This document shows positions 41,317 to 50,135 of a DNA stretch of 51,121 nt, piece after piece; position 1 is the stretch's first letter, and every line of letters starts with the position of its first letter. Origin of the DNA: Myroides sp. N17-2 (GTDB lineage Bacteria; Bacteroidota; Bacteroidia; Flavobacteriales; Flavobacteriaceae); assembly GCF_002286775.1 (NCBI RefSeq), contig NZ_NSGJ01000039.1:1-51121 (forward strand), given 5' to 3'. The position numbers and the translations under genes were made by a program. A model generated the notes under the pieces. It made no database searches and was not told where the DNA came from. It saw only the letters and a list, made by a program, of their open reading frames with translations.

Positions 41317-42057
41317 ATGAGAGTTGGATTGTTTATCCCTTGTTACGTAAATGCGGTTTATCCAGAAGCAGCAGTAGCGAGTTATAAAATATTAACACAC
41401 TTCGGGGTAGATGTAGATTATCCTGTAGATCAGACGTGCTGTGGACAGCCTATGGCTAATGCGGGGTTTGAAGACAAGGCTTTGCCTTTAGCGAAGCAGT
41501 TTAATAATTTGTTTGAGGAGTTTGATTATATCGTAGCACCGTCAGGTAGTTGCGCAGGATTTGTTAAGGATGCTTATCCGAGACTAATGGAGAAAGAAGG
41601 ATGTGCAAGTAAGGTAAGTGGTAAAGTATATGATATCTGTGAGTTTCTTCACGATATTCTCAAGATAGATAAGTTGCCAGGTAAGTTTCCTCATAAAGTG
41701 AGTCTGCACAACAGTTGCCATGGATTGAGAGAGCTTAAATTAGGATCTGCAAGTGAACTGAATGTAAAACCATATTCTAAAGTAAAGGACTTGCTGAGCT
41801 TAGTAGAAGGAGTAGAGATACTAGAACCTGCTAGGGTAGATGAATGCTGTGGATTCGGTGGGATGTTCTCTATCGAAGAGCCTGCTATCTCTATCCGTAT
41901 GGGTAATGATAAGGTCAGCTGTCACGTAGCTACAGGTGCGGAGTATATCACAGGTCCTGATAGTTCGTGTCTAATGCATATGGGAGGTATCGTAGATAAG
42001 AATAAGACGCCGATCAAATTGATTCACGTTGTCGAAATATTAGCATCAGGTTTATAG
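41317..42057 (+). CDS. lutA: Lactate utilisation protein LutA (LldE), Fe-S oxidoreductase
   Basis: A 246-residue subunit of the LutABC L-lactate oxidation complex. It carries two CCG domains: CCGQPMANAGF and, near the end, CCGFGGMFSIE, which hold an iron-sulfur or related cluster. HNSCHGLREL is also typical. Acts in the cytosol with LutB and LutC to oxidise lactate to pyruvate. It follows lldP by 19 bases and precedes lutB by 2 bases. Confidence 0.93.
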   Translation: MRVGLFIPCYVNAVYPEAAVASYKILTHFGVDVDYPVDQTCCGQPMANAGFEDKALPLAKQFNNLFEEFDYIVAPSGSCAGFVKDAYPRLMEKEGCASKVSGKVYDICEFLHDILKIDKLPGKFPHKVSLHNSCHGLRELKLGSASELNVKPYSKVKDLLSLVEGVEILEPARVDECCGFGGMFSIEEPAISIRMGNDKVSCHVATGAEYITGPDSSCLMHMGGIVDKNKTPIKLIHVVEILASGL

Positions 42058-42059
42058 TT

Positions 42060-43433
42060 ATGAGTAGTACTAAGCACGCACAGAATGCTGATGTATTTCA
42101 GCAGAATAAAGAGAGAGCAACTTGGCACGATAATGCTTTGTGGTTCGTTAGAGAGAAGAGAGATAAAATGGCTAAGGGACTTCCTGAATGGGAAGAACTA
42201 CGCGCTATGGGTGAGAAGATAAAACTGCACAGCGTTAGTAATCTAGCGATGTATTTAGAGCAATTTGCCGCTAATGCAGAAGCAAACGGTGTAATCGTGC
42301 ACTGGGCAAAAGATGCTGAAGAACACAATGCTATCGCTGTAGAGATCTTACAGAAACACAATGCAAAGAAGGTAGTAAAGAGTAAGTCAATGCTAACAGA
42401 GGAGTGTGATCTAAACCACTATCTAGAAGCAAAGGGAATCGATGTGATAGAGAGTGACCTAGGTGAGCGTATCTTGCAACTGAATGGTACAGCACCTTCA
42501 CATATAGTCCTTCCTGCTATCCATATGAAAAGGGAAGAGGTAGGAGAGTTGTTTACTGAGAAGTTAAACACTGAAAAAGGAAATAGTGATCCGACCTATC
42601 TAACTCGTGCTGCTAGAGCATCGCTAAGAAATGACTTCCTAACTGCTGATGCTGCTATGACAGGTGTGAACTTTGGTATCGCTGCTACAGGAGAAATAGT
42701 AGTGTGTACCAATGAAGGAAATGCTGATATGGGAACTTCACTGTCTAAACTACACATCGCCTCAATGGGATTAGAGAAGTTGATTCCTGACTATGAGAGT
42801 TTGAGTGTATTCACTCGGTTACTAGCTCGATCAGCGACAGGTCAACCAAGTACTACCTATACATCACATTTTCGCAAGCCTGTAGAAGGAGGAGAGTTTC
42901 ACATTATTTTAGTTGATAACGGTAGAAGTGATATTCTAAATAATGAGGAGCATATCAAATCTCTTAACTGTATTCGATGTGGGGCGTGTATGAATACCTG
43001 TCCTGTGTATAGACGCAGTGGAGGATATTCATATACCTACTTTATCCCTGGGCCTATCGGTATTAACCTTGGGATGCTAAAAGACCCTGAGAAGCACAGT
43101 GAGAACCTATCTGCGTGTTCGCTTTGTTATTCGTGTAACAATGTGTGCCCAGTGAAAATAGACTTGGCAGATCAAATATATAGATGGCGTCAGGACCTTG
43201 ATTCTTTAGGTAAAGCGAACTCATCTAAAAAACTTATATCTAGTGGTATGCAGTTTTTATTTACGCATCCTGCTTTATTCAGAACGAGCTTAAAGTTTAG
43301 TTCGTTAGCGAAGTATGCTCCGCGTTCTCTAACCTTCGGATTAAAGGAATGGGAAGATGGGCGTGACTTGCCAAACTTCGCAAAAGAGTCGTTCACTGAG
43401 ATGTGGAAAAAAGGAAAGGTGCAAAAGAAATAA
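42060..43433 (+). CDS. lutB: Lactate utilisation protein LutB (LldF), Fe-S protein
   Basis: A 457-residue subunit. An N-terminal LUD (DUF162) domain includes SMLTEECDLNHYLEAKGI and GVNFGIAATGEIVVCTNEGN. Two 4Fe-4S motifs follow: CIRCGACMNTCPVYR and CSLCYSCNNVCPVKI. It is the electron-transfer core of the LutABC complex. Its stop is 8 bases before the lutC start. Confidence 0.94.
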   Translation: MSSTKHAQNADVFQQNKERATWHDNALWFVREKRDKMAKGLPEWEELRAMGEKIKLHSVSNLAMYLEQFAANAEANGVIVHWAKDAEEHNAIAVEILQKHNAKKVVKSKSMLTEECDLNHYLEAKGIDVIESDLGERILQLNGTAPSHIVLPAIHMKREEVGELFTEKLNTEKGNSDPTYLTRAARASLRNDFLTADAAMTGVNFGIAATGEIVVCTNEGNADMGTSLSKLHIASMGLEKLIPDYESLSVFTRLLARSATGQPSTTYTSHFRKPVEGGEFHIILVDNGRSDILNNEEHIKSLNCIRCGACMNTCPVYRRSGGYSYTYFIPGPIGINLGMLKDPEKHSENLSACSLCYSCNNVCPVKIDLADQIYRWRQDLDSLGKANSSKKLISSGMQFLFTHPALFRTSLKFSSLAKYAPRSLTFGLKEWEDGRDLPNFAKESFTEMWKKGKVQKK

Positions 43434-43441
43434 GGTGTATT

Positions 43442-44020
43442 ATGAGCAGTAAAGAACAAATATTAAACAATATAAAACGCAATACTAAGCAGGTTTATGA
43501 CAAGCCTAAAATGGAGTTGTCAGCGATAAGCTATGAAGATAAACTAACACAGTTCGCGGAGATTTCGAAAGCGGTGGGAGGTGATGCGGTAATATTAAAA
43601 GAAGGAGAGGATATTAATCAAGTGATCCGATCTTTATATCCAGAGGCTAATGTGATCGCTTCAGAGATAGCGGATATTACATTAGCAACACTTCATCCAG
43701 ATCAGGTAGCTAGCCCAAAAAATCTTAATGATGTAGACTTAGCGATTATAGAAGGTGCTTTCGGTGTATGCGAGAATGGATGTATATGGGTCCCTCAGCA
43801 AATAAAGTACAAGGCACTATACTTTATAACTCAATATTTAGTTATCGTTTTAGATCGCTCTAAATTGGTTAATAATATGCACGAGGCTTATCAACAGATT
43901 ACTCCAAGTGAAAAAGGCTTTGGGGTATTTATATCCGGCCCATCTAAGACAGCAGATATTGAGCAGGCTTTAGTAGTAGGTGCGCACGGTCCTAAGGGAT
44001 TAACGGTAATACTGAAGTAA
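43442..44020 (+). CDS. lutC: Lactate utilisation protein LutC (LldG)
   Basis: A 192-residue LUD-domain subunit. The LUD core has VDLAIIEGAFGVCENGCIWV, LYFITQYLVIVL and GVFISGPSKTADIEQALVVG, and the protein ends AHGPKGLTVILK. The start is the ATG at 43442 (MSSKEQILNNIKRN), which is the family-typical N-terminus; the longer frame from 43403 would overlap lutB by 31 bases. It converges on the lipoprotein gene with only 17 bases between. Confidence 0.93.
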   Translation: MSSKEQILNNIKRNTKQVYDKPKMELSAISYEDKLTQFAEISKAVGGDAVILKEGEDINQVIRSLYPEANVIASEIADITLATLHPDQVASPKNLNDVDLAIIEGAFGVCENGCIWVPQQIKYKALYFITQYLVIVLDRSKLVNNMHEAYQQITPSEKGFGVFISGPSKTADIEQALVVGAHGPKGLTVILK

Positions 44021-44037
44021 ACATTATGTAATGTCAT

Positions 44038-44898
44038 TTACTTCTCTATGATTTCACTGAAAGTTAAATCTCCGATGTAGTCTATACTCGCACTTTTTGT
44101 TTCTAAGCCAAAGTAGCTTTTAGATAGTACTTGATTCTCTAATCCTTCTTTAGGAGCTGTTAGACTATAGAACTGCAACTCTCTAGTAGGGGAGCTGATG
44201 ACCTCTTGGATAGTAGTTGTTCCGCCTGCAGGCTTGATGATTAGTTGTTTAAGGATAGTTGCCTCTACATTATTAGGCAAGGCTCTTTTGCCATAATCAG
44301 TGATTTGTCCGTTAGTAGCTTTGACAGATTCATTGTAGACTAGGAAAGTAATCGTTACACTAGACAGATAAGGTGTTCCTCCTGCTATATCGAGTACATA
44401 TTCATTACAGTTATAGTCTTGTCCTAATACGATAATCTTATCTCGTGTAATCTCATTGCCATTGTTGTCTTTAACTTTTACGCGTTTGATACTTAATGTT
44501 GCTTTAGATACAGGGTAATACTTTCCGTCGATGCGAAACACTTTCTCTGTAGGTTCTAATACTTTAATAAAGATAGGATCACTGTCTTTATAAGCGAAGC
44601 CATTGATAGTAGCTTTAGCTATAAGTTGATATTGACCTATATGTGTTGGTTTAAAACGGCCATATGAAGTAACCTCTTCACTATTATTAATATTGATAAT
44701 CTTGCTTCTATCTGTGAGTACTTCTCCTCTTTCGTCTTTAATCGTTAAGTAGACAGGTTTGTTTACATAAGTAGTCAAGCTAGTGGTTTCGATAACTAAC
44801 TTTCCTCTAGTCCTAGTAGGAGTGTTAGTATTATCATCGCTACTACACGAAGTAAGTGCTAAAGAAATGGTGAATAGTATAATGAGAAGTTTATTCAT
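44038..44898 (-). CDS. Lipoprotein with Ig-like repeat
   Basis: A 286-residue lipoprotein. Lipobox ALTSC at residues 14-18, followed by an acidic SSDDNTNT spacer, a common Bacteroidota surface-lipoprotein start. The first about 110 residues look like a bacterial immunoglobulin-like domain (KLVIETTSLTTYVNKPVYL, IGQYQLIAKATINGFAYKD). The rest is not recognised. It may be exposed on the cell surface. Not linked in function to the lactate operon. Confidence 0.75.
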   Translation of the reverse strand: MNKLLIILFTISLALTSCSSDDNTNTPTRTRGKLVIETTSLTTYVNKPVYLTIKDERGEVLTDRSKIININNSEEVTSYGRFKPTHIGQYQLIAKATINGFAYKDSDPIFIKVLEPTEKVFRIDGKYYPVSKATLSIKRVKVKDNNGNEITRDKIIVLGQDYNCNEYVLDIAGGTPYLSSVTITFLVYNESVKATNGQITDYGKRALPNNVEATILKQLIIKPAGGTTTIQEVISSPTRELQFYSLTAPKEGLENQVLSKSYFGLETKSASIDYIGDLTFSEIIEK

Positions 44899-45032
44899 TT
44901 TTTAAAGTGTTTTTATTTTAACTAAAAATATGAATAAATATTGCTTTTGTTGTAAATTAATGTAATGATAAAATAATTTGTTATGACAAGGTGGTGTTGT
45001 ATTGTTTGATTTGTATAAGAAGTAAACAAAAA

Positions 45033-45055
45033 TAGCCACCCTATTAAGGTGGCTA
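45033..45055 (-). terminator. Terminator of the DUF2185 gene
   Basis: Stem TAGCCACC / GGTGGCTA with a 7-base loop; on the minus strand a T-rich tail follows. Confidence 0.75.
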
Positions 45056-45077
45056 CTTGTTATGAAAGAGATATTGT

Positions 45078-45407
45078 TTAGTCTAAAATTTCGAACTCAT
45101 TAGTTCCTTCTACACGAGCTAATTCGCTTCCTACAGGTAATTTTAAGTAAGGGATAATCGCTTTGTCATTATGTGCTACAGCATTAACGCTGTAGATGTC
45201 TGTGTTCTCAGGATTATCTAAGTACTCTTCGTCTTCTGTATTGCTTAAGAATCTCCATCCGCTATCTGTATCAGAGTTTGGCTCTTCGCGGTACATATAA
45301 TCTACGTTTTCGCCTAAGACCATAATTTTAGCAGATACTAAACAGAATCCGATATCACCTACTAGGTTCTTGGTTGCCTCAGCAAGAATGTTGTTGTCTT
45401 GATTCAT
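45078..45407 (-). CDS. DUF2185 (Imm33-like) protein
   Basis: A 109-residue acidic protein of the DUF2185 family, related to the Imm33 immunity domain. The signature DYMYREEPNSDTDSGWRFLS followed by NTEDEEYLDNPENTDIYSVN is clear. The family is sometimes found as immunity proteins of toxin systems, but no toxin is nearby, and many members are solitary cytosolic proteins. It lies 53 bases downstream of rlmD, past rlmD's terminator. Confidence 0.85.
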   Translation of the reverse strand: MNQDNNILAEATKNLVGDIGFCLVSAKIMVLGENVDYMYREEPNSDTDSGWRFLSNTEDEEYLDNPENTDIYSVNAVAHNDKAIIPYLKLPVGSELARVEGTNEFEILD

Positions 45408-45424
45408 TGTTATTGTTTTATAAA

Positions 45425-45451
45425 AAAGGGCAATCGAGAAGATTGCCCTTT
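45425..45451 (-). terminator. rlmD terminator
   Basis: Perfect 11-bp stem AAAGGGCAATC / GATTGCCCTTT with a 5-base loop; on the minus strand a T run follows. Confidence 0.9.
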
Positions 45452-45460
45452 ATGTATTTA

Positions 45461-46873
45461 TTATCTAAGTTCTAATAATACTACGTTTTCTACGTGGTGC
45501 GTCTGTGGGAACATATCCACTGGACGTACTTTAATCACTTTATACATATGATCCATAAGCGCTAAGTCACGTGCTTGAGTAGCTGAGTTACAGCTTACAT
45601 ACACGATGCGTTTAGCACCTACTTTTAATAGCATCTCTACTACATCTTTATGCATACCATCACGAGGAGGGTCAGTAATTATCACGTCTGGATGACCGTG
45701 CGTAGCGATAAAGTCGTCGTTAAACACATTCTTCATATCACCTACGAAGAACTCACAGTTAGTAATATTGTTACGCTCAGCGTTTAGTTTAGCATCTTCG
45801 ATAGCCTCAGGTACTGCTTCTACACCTACTACTTTACCTGCCTTTTTAGAAACGAACTGTGCGATAGTACCTGTACCTGTGTACAAGTCATATACTAGCT
45901 CGCTACCTGTAAGACCTGCGTAATCTCTCGTTACTTTATATAATTCGTACGCTTGCTCAGAATTAGTTTGGTAGAATGATTTAGCGTTGATACTAAATTT
46001 AAGACCTTCCATTTCTTCTAAGATATAATCACGACCTTTATAAAGTACTACATCTTGATCATAGATTGTATCATTTGCTTTTCCGTTTACCACATACTGT
46101 AATGAAGTGATATTAGGGAAACGCTCAGCTAAGAAGTTCATTAATAACTCACGTTCTTCTTTGTTGTCATAGAAGAATTGGATCATCACCATTACTTCCC
46201 CTGTAGAGGCAGTTCTGATCATTAATGTACGCAATAGACCTTCTTGATCACGAGGATTAAAGAAAGATAGATTATTCTCATTAGCAAATCTTCTGATTTC
46301 GTTTCTGATATCGTTAGAAGGATCTTGCTGTAAGTGACATTTTTGGATGTCTAAGATTTTGTCCCACATTTTAGGAATGTGAAATCCTAGTGCATTCTCT
46401 TTACCCATTTCTACTCCGCTAGCTACTTCTTCTGGTGTTAACCAACGAGCGTTAGAGAAAGAAAACTCCATCTTGTTTCTATAGAATAAAGTTTCTTTAG
46501 AACCTAAGATAGGTTCGAAATCAGGCAATTCGATTTTACCTATGCGCTTTAAGTTGTTAAAAACCTCTTGGTTCTTATAGAACAACTGTTGCGTATAGCT
46601 CATATTTTGCCATTTACATCCACCACAAGCTCCGAAGTGTTCACATACTGGCTCTATTCTTTGTTCAGAATATTTGTGGAAGTTTACTGCTTTACCTTCA
46701 TAGTACGCTTTGCGTTTTTTGAATGTTTGCACGTCTACCACATCTCCCGGAACTACGTTAGGAATAAAGATAACCTTCCCATCTGGAGCTTTAGCTACCG
46801 AAACGCCTTTTGCACCTGCATCAAGGACTTCTACGTTTTCGAATACGATTCTTTCTGTTTTTTTTCTACTCAT
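45461..46873 (-). CDS. rlmD: 23S rRNA (uracil-5-)-methyltransferase RlmD
   Basis: A 470-residue SAM-dependent enzyme that methylates U1939 (E. coli numbering) of 23S rRNA. An N-terminal TRAM domain (VFENVEVLDAGAKGVSVAKA, about residues 9-65) precedes the iron-sulfur site CEHFGACGGCKW plus CHLQQ. The catalytic half has DLYTGTGTIAQF (SAM), DPPRDGMHKDV and the nucleophile Cys in YVSCNSATQARDL. A minus-strand -7 box TAATTTTG (46885-46878) ends just 4 bases before the ATG, so the mRNA is probably leaderless. Confidence 0.94.
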   Translation of the reverse strand: MSRKKTERIVFENVEVLDAGAKGVSVAKAPDGKVIFIPNVVPGDVVDVQTFKKRKAYYEGKAVNFHKYSEQRIEPVCEHFGACGGCKWQNMSYTQQLFYKNQEVFNNLKRIGKIELPDFEPILGSKETLFYRNKMEFSFSNARWLTPEEVASGVEMGKENALGFHIPKMWDKILDIQKCHLQQDPSNDIRNEIRRFANENNLSFFNPRDQEGLLRTLMIRTASTGEVMVMIQFFYDNKEERELLMNFLAERFPNITSLQYVVNGKANDTIYDQDVVLYKGRDYILEEMEGLKFSINAKSFYQTNSEQAYELYKVTRDYAGLTGSELVYDLYTGTGTIAQFVSKKAGKVVGVEAVPEAIEDAKLNAERNNITNCEFFVGDMKNVFNDDFIATHGHPDVIITDPPRDGMHKDVVEMLLKVGAKRIVYVSCNSATQARDLALMDHMYKVIKVRPVDMFPQTHHVENVVLLELR

Positions 46874-46877
46874 GCCG

Positions 46878-46885
46878 CAAAATTA
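46878..46885 (-). promoter_or_regulatory. -7 box of rlmD
   Basis: Reads TAATTTTG on the minus strand, four bases before the start codon. The following context (TTTTGCGGC-ATG) is nearly the same as at guaA (TTTTGCGC-ATG). No clear -33 TTTG is seen. Confidence 0.5.
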
Positions 46886-47187
46886 AGTTTATTTTCATTT
46901 GCTTACCTCTCTTAAAGCTTATTCATAATGAGTTTATATAATTGCATAAATGGTTGTTTGTTAGTTTTTTATACGGTGATGGGTGGAGTAGCTGTCGTTG
47001 TGCTGATTTAATTTGGCAGAAGTACGAGGATTTTAAGTTCTAGAAGAAGAAATCAGGCAAAAGTAGTAAGGTAGATAAGGGTATATAGAGACAGGAAGAG
47101 AGATTTGTTAAATTAGAGATGTATTATTCATAAAGATGTAAAACTGATTGATAATTTATCTATTTTAGATTATTCAATCAAACTTAT
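46886..47187. other. Intergenic region
   Basis: A 302-base gap between the divergent rlmD and aspartic-protease-like genes. I see no repeat, hairpin or gene, and no perfect promoter box for the plus-strand gene. Confidence 0.4.
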
Positions 47188-48312
47188 ATGAGATCTATCA
47201 AATTCTTTTTACTAGCCTTTGTTTTATTTTCAATTGGAGGGTATGCTCAGACAGTGCGCCTTCCTTACAATGATGACTCAGGTTGGATGCTTGTTGATTT
47301 AAAGGTTAATAATAAACCAATGACTTTCTTATTTGATACTGGATGGGATGGATTATCTATTCGCAGTAGCTTGTTAAAAGAGTTTTATGTTGGGGAAGCT
47401 ATTTCGGCTGTGGATGCAAATAATGTGGTACAAGCAGTTCCGACAATTTATGTAGATAGCCTGAAGGTGGGTAATTATACGTTTCGTCATTTACCATTTA
47501 CCGACTTTGAGTCTTTCCCAATGATTAATGACCCTATTTTTAACTGTTATAAGATAGATGGGATACTAGGTAATGTGATTTATAAAGATAAAGTATTAGA
47601 GATAGACCCGATCAAGAAAGAGATTATCATACAAGACTTCTCACCGGAGTTAGTTGATACTTTATTAAAAGATAACTTTACATCTGTGCAGAGTTATCCT
47701 TTAGAGATGGATACTAGGATAGTGGTGCCGGTAGAAGTAGGACACGGAGCTATACGTCCGTTTCTATTAGATACAGGTGATAATGGATATCTTACAGTGA
47801 CTGCAGATCGAGGACTATTAGCATATTTGTCAGGGTTAAAGTTTAATTCGTACATCAGTGTAGGGAGTATAGGAGCTTTCGGAATGAATGAGTCTATTAA
47901 TAGAACATTGATTACTCAAGAAGCGAGAATCAAGATTGGCAAAATGGCACTAGAGAATGAGGAATTGACGTTTAGTGCGAGCGATGACACTTATCAGATA
48001 GGAGTGGAGTTTATAAAGCAGTTTCACATGTATTATTTGCCTTCTTTTAAGCTGTTGTATTTAAAGAAAGTGCAGAATAACCCTATCGTGTCTACTTTAG
48101 AGAAAGTGGGGTATGGTATAGCTTATATCGAAGGAAAGTATATGGTAGCAGCTATTCACGAGAAAGAGAAGACTGTTAGACTAGGGGATGTGGTCTTGTC
48201 TATAGACGGTCAACCAATGGAACAATTATGTGGGTACAGAAAATACTTGCAACGCAGTAAGAAGCAACCTAAGCTAGAGGTACTTCGCAATGGAGAGAAG
48301 TTGACACTGTAA
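47188..48312 (+). CDS. Exported retropepsin-like aspartic protease with PDZ domain
   Basis: A 374-residue exported protein. A signal peptide (MRSIKFFLLAFVLFSIGGYA) is followed by two aspartic-protease-like halves, each with a DTG motif: FLFDTGWDGLS (Asp50) and FLLDTGDNGYLT (Asp195), as expected for a single-chain protease. A C-terminal PDZ domain follows (GYGIAYIEGKYMVAAIHEK, VRLGDVVLSIDGQPM, about residues 305-374). It likely acts on periplasmic proteins or peptides. It ends in a terminator that is duplicated downstream. Confidence 0.85.
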   Translation: MRSIKFFLLAFVLFSIGGYAQTVRLPYNDDSGWMLVDLKVNNKPMTFLFDTGWDGLSIRSSLLKEFYVGEAISAVDANNVVQAVPTIYVDSLKVGNYTFRHLPFTDFESFPMINDPIFNCYKIDGILGNVIYKDKVLEIDPIKKEIIIQDFSPELVDTLLKDNFTSVQSYPLEMDTRIVVPVEVGHGAIRPFLLDTGDNGYLTVTADRGLLAYLSGLKFNSYISVGSIGAFGMNESINRTLITQEARIKIGKMALENEELTFSASDDTYQIGVEFIKQFHMYYLPSFKLLYLKKVQNNPIVSTLEKVGYGIAYIEGKYMVAAIHEKEKTVRLGDVVLSIDGQPMEQLCGYRKYLQRSKKQPKLEVLRNGEKLTL

Positions 48313-48325
48313 GAAGTAATGATAT

Positions 48326-48373
48326 AATATATAAAGCGATAATAGATCTGTGAAGATTTGTTATCGCTTTTTT
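48326..48373 (+). terminator. Terminator, first copy of a 48-bp duplication
   Basis: Stem AAAGCGATAA (48333-48342) / TTATCGCTTT (48361-48370) with T tail. The whole 48 bases from TAATATATAAAGCG to the T run recur at 49446-49493 with a single difference (GATCTG against GGTCTG). Confidence 0.88.
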
Positions 48374-48424
48374 TTAGTCACAGATAACAACTATGATTAA
48401 TCCGATGCTCTAATCTATTTCTTC

Positions 48425-48497
48425 AGAAATTAGTATGACTATGCATTTGGTAAGAATGAACAAGAGCGTCAATTCTATATACTTATGACCAAGAAAA
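48425..48497 (+). pseudogene. Remnant of a DUF1016 (PDDEXK) nuclease gene
   Basis: Bases 48430-48456 (AGAAATTAGTATGACTATGC and ATTTGGT) align without gaps to 50443-50469 of the intact DUF1016 gene (AGAAATTAGCTGGACTAAAC and ATTTGGT). After a 15-base deletion, AAGAGCGTCAATTCTATATA follows, identical in both, then CTT. The frame is broken and the rest of the gene is gone. It lies between the duplicated terminators, so a DUF1016 gene once sat here. Confidence 0.75.
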
Positions 48498-48675
48498 CAA
48501 TATTGTAGAAGGTGTTTGTATAATTTAAGACTCTTTTAAAAAAGCAATCGCTTTATTATTTTTAATTTTACTCAGATGGTATTGAGATTACAGTAGATAG
48601 AATGCTGGTTTTAGATACTTATCCTTAATTGTAAAAAGTTTACAATGTGATAAACAAAATAGTGAAAAGATAACA

Positions 48676-49398
48676 ATGAAAAAAATATTAATTACAGGTG
48701 GAGCGGGTAAAATAGGTAGTCACTTTATATCACAAAATAAAGAAAAATACGATTTTATAGTATTAGATAAAAAACGACCAATAGATGAATCGGTTGATTA
48801 TATCATAGGTGATTTAAGTGATGTTGATGTTTTATCGAAAGCCTGTAAGGGTGTTGATATAGTTCTTCATCTAGCAGGGATTCCTTCTGCGGATACTCCT
48901 TTTGATTTAGTGTTAGCGGCTAATATGTTAGGAACAAAAAACCTATTAGATAGTATGCTAGAGAACAATATTTCTAAAATAATATTTGCTAGTAGTGCAC
49001 AAACTATTGAGGGGTATGAAAAAGATATCCAAATCGACGAAACGATGCCTACGCTGCCAGGGAATTATTATGGGATATCAAAAGTATTTGGTGAGTCATT
49101 ACTTTCTTATTTGTCTAAGAGTAGTGGGGTTAAAGCTATTTGCTTAAGAATAGGAGCTTATGAGTTTCCTGAAGACTTTACAGAGATGAATGCTAGAGAT
49201 ATGAGTGCTTATTTGCATCCGGATGATCTTAATCAGTTGCTAAATAAGTGTATAGAATCAATAGATACATTTGATTTCGAAATATTTAATGCTATTTCTA
49301 ATAATACATATAAGAGATTGAATATAACTAAAGCAAAAAGGCTATTGAATTATACTCCCCAATATAATTCATTCAATCTTTTTAAGCTTAAGCAATAA
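48676..49398 (+). CDS. NAD-dependent epimerase/dehydratase (SDR)
   Basis: A 240-residue extended short-chain dehydrogenase. The nucleotide motif is ITGGAGKIGS near the start, with an acidic VLDKKRP after strand 2 (NAD rather than NADP preference). VLHLAGIPS, IIFASSAQTIEGY and the catalytic NYYGISKVFGE (Tyr, Lys) follow. Its size and motifs resemble uronate dehydrogenase-like enzymes, but the substrate is uncertain. It lies alone between two near-identical terminators and beside a nuclease-gene remnant, which suggests it arrived with that segment. Confidence 0.88.
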   Translation: MKKILITGGAGKIGSHFISQNKEKYDFIVLDKKRPIDESVDYIIGDLSDVDVLSKACKGVDIVLHLAGIPSADTPFDLVLAANMLGTKNLLDSMLENNISKIIFASSAQTIEGYEKDIQIDETMPTLPGNYYGISKVFGESLLSYLSKSSGVKAICLRIGAYEFPEDFTEMNARDMSAYLHPDDLNQLLNKCIESIDTFDFEIFNAISNNTYKRLNITKAKRLLNYTPQYNSFNLFKLKQ

Positions 49399-49445
49399 TT
49401 TAAGACTAGTGAGATTTCGTAGTCTGCTAGTTATGGAATTAAGGT

Positions 49446-49493
49446 AATATATAAAGCGATAATAGGTCTGTGAAGATTTGTTATCGCTTTTTT
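49446..49493 (+). terminator. Terminator, second copy of the 48-bp duplication
   Basis: Same hairpin as at 48326-48373 (AAAGCGATAA / TTATCGCTTT at 49453-49462 and 49481-49490), ending the SDR gene. Confidence 0.88.
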
Positions 49494-49995
49494 TATCTCT
49501 CCAATTAGAGGAGGGGGGCTTTCTTTGTAGTACTAGGTTAATGCTGATTTTAAGTTTAAATTATATTTTATATATTTGTGCTTTAATATGCATTAAATCA
49601 GAGTTCTATCTGATGAATTATATGAGATATAATAGCCTTGAATTACTATAAAGCTACTTTGTATATCTCTGCTTAAAAAAGTCAACTCAAAAAGACTTTT
49701 GTTTTCATTTTTACTTATTATTTTTAGATTTTTTTGGCTGTGAAAACCTTGTGTTTTCCTGGGTTTGCTTTGGTTTTGTTCCCGAGTTGTTCCCAAAAGA
49801 GCCCGTTTTGCAGTGTTCTTGGGAACAAAACAGGAATAATGGTGGAATGTGATACCTTAAGCCTTTATTTTGTTGGGTTTGTGAAGGTTCGGTAGTGTCC
49901 GAACTTGTTTTTATTTCGCAAAATGACATCAAGTAAAAAGGAGATGTAAATAGTGTTGTAATGCGCTGTTTGTTGCTTATAGCTATAGGAGGTTT

Positions 49996-50022
49996 AATTC
50001 TCCAACCGATGGTTGGAGAATT
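49996..50022. repeat. 27-base palindrome, form 1
   Basis: AATTCTCCAACC-GAT-GGTTGGAGAATT, perfect 12-bp arms. Its reverse complement (with ATC in the centre) occurs inside the DUF1016 gene at 50423-50449, differing only at the last flank. Confidence 0.9.
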
Positions 50023-50045
50023 GTGTGTATTTGATTGTGATACCT

Positions 50046-50072
50046 AATTCTGCAACCAATGGTTGCAGAATT
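50046..50072. repeat. 27-base palindrome, form 2
   Basis: AATTCTGCAACC-AAT-GGTTGCAGAATT, the same layout as form 1 with TGCAACC in place of TCCAACC. Changes are matched in both arms, so pairing is kept. Confidence 0.9.
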
Positions 50073-50135
50073 TAAAAGACTAATATTCTGTTGATTAAGG
50101 CATGGTAATTGTGCAATATAACATAAAACTTAACT

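Larger units (their letters stand above)
49497..50135. other. Intergenic region with inverted repeats before the DUF1016 gene
   Basis: No credible gene. GTTTTGTTCCC (49773-49783) and GGGAACAAAAC (49821-49831) are perfect 11-bp inverted repeats with GGTTCGGTAGTGTCCGAAC nearby. Two strong palindromes at 49996 and 50046 are listed separately. Short minus-strand frames here have no recognisable features. Confidence 0.5.

Noticed and set aside
45078..45407. DUF2185 protein as the immunity part of a contact-dependent toxin locus
   Set aside because: No toxin or secretion gene is near; it sits beside the housekeeping gene rlmD, so the immunity label would rest on family name alone.
49593..49932. 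Two short minus-strand frames upstream of the DUF1016 gene
   Set aside because: Both run over inverted repeats, overlap each other in different frames and have Gln/Lys/Ser-rich sequence without family features.
49996..50072. Reading the two 27-base palindromes as a CRISPR array
   Set aside because: Only two intergenic copies, each itself a full palindrome, differing in sequence and with a 23-base gap; no cas genes nearby.
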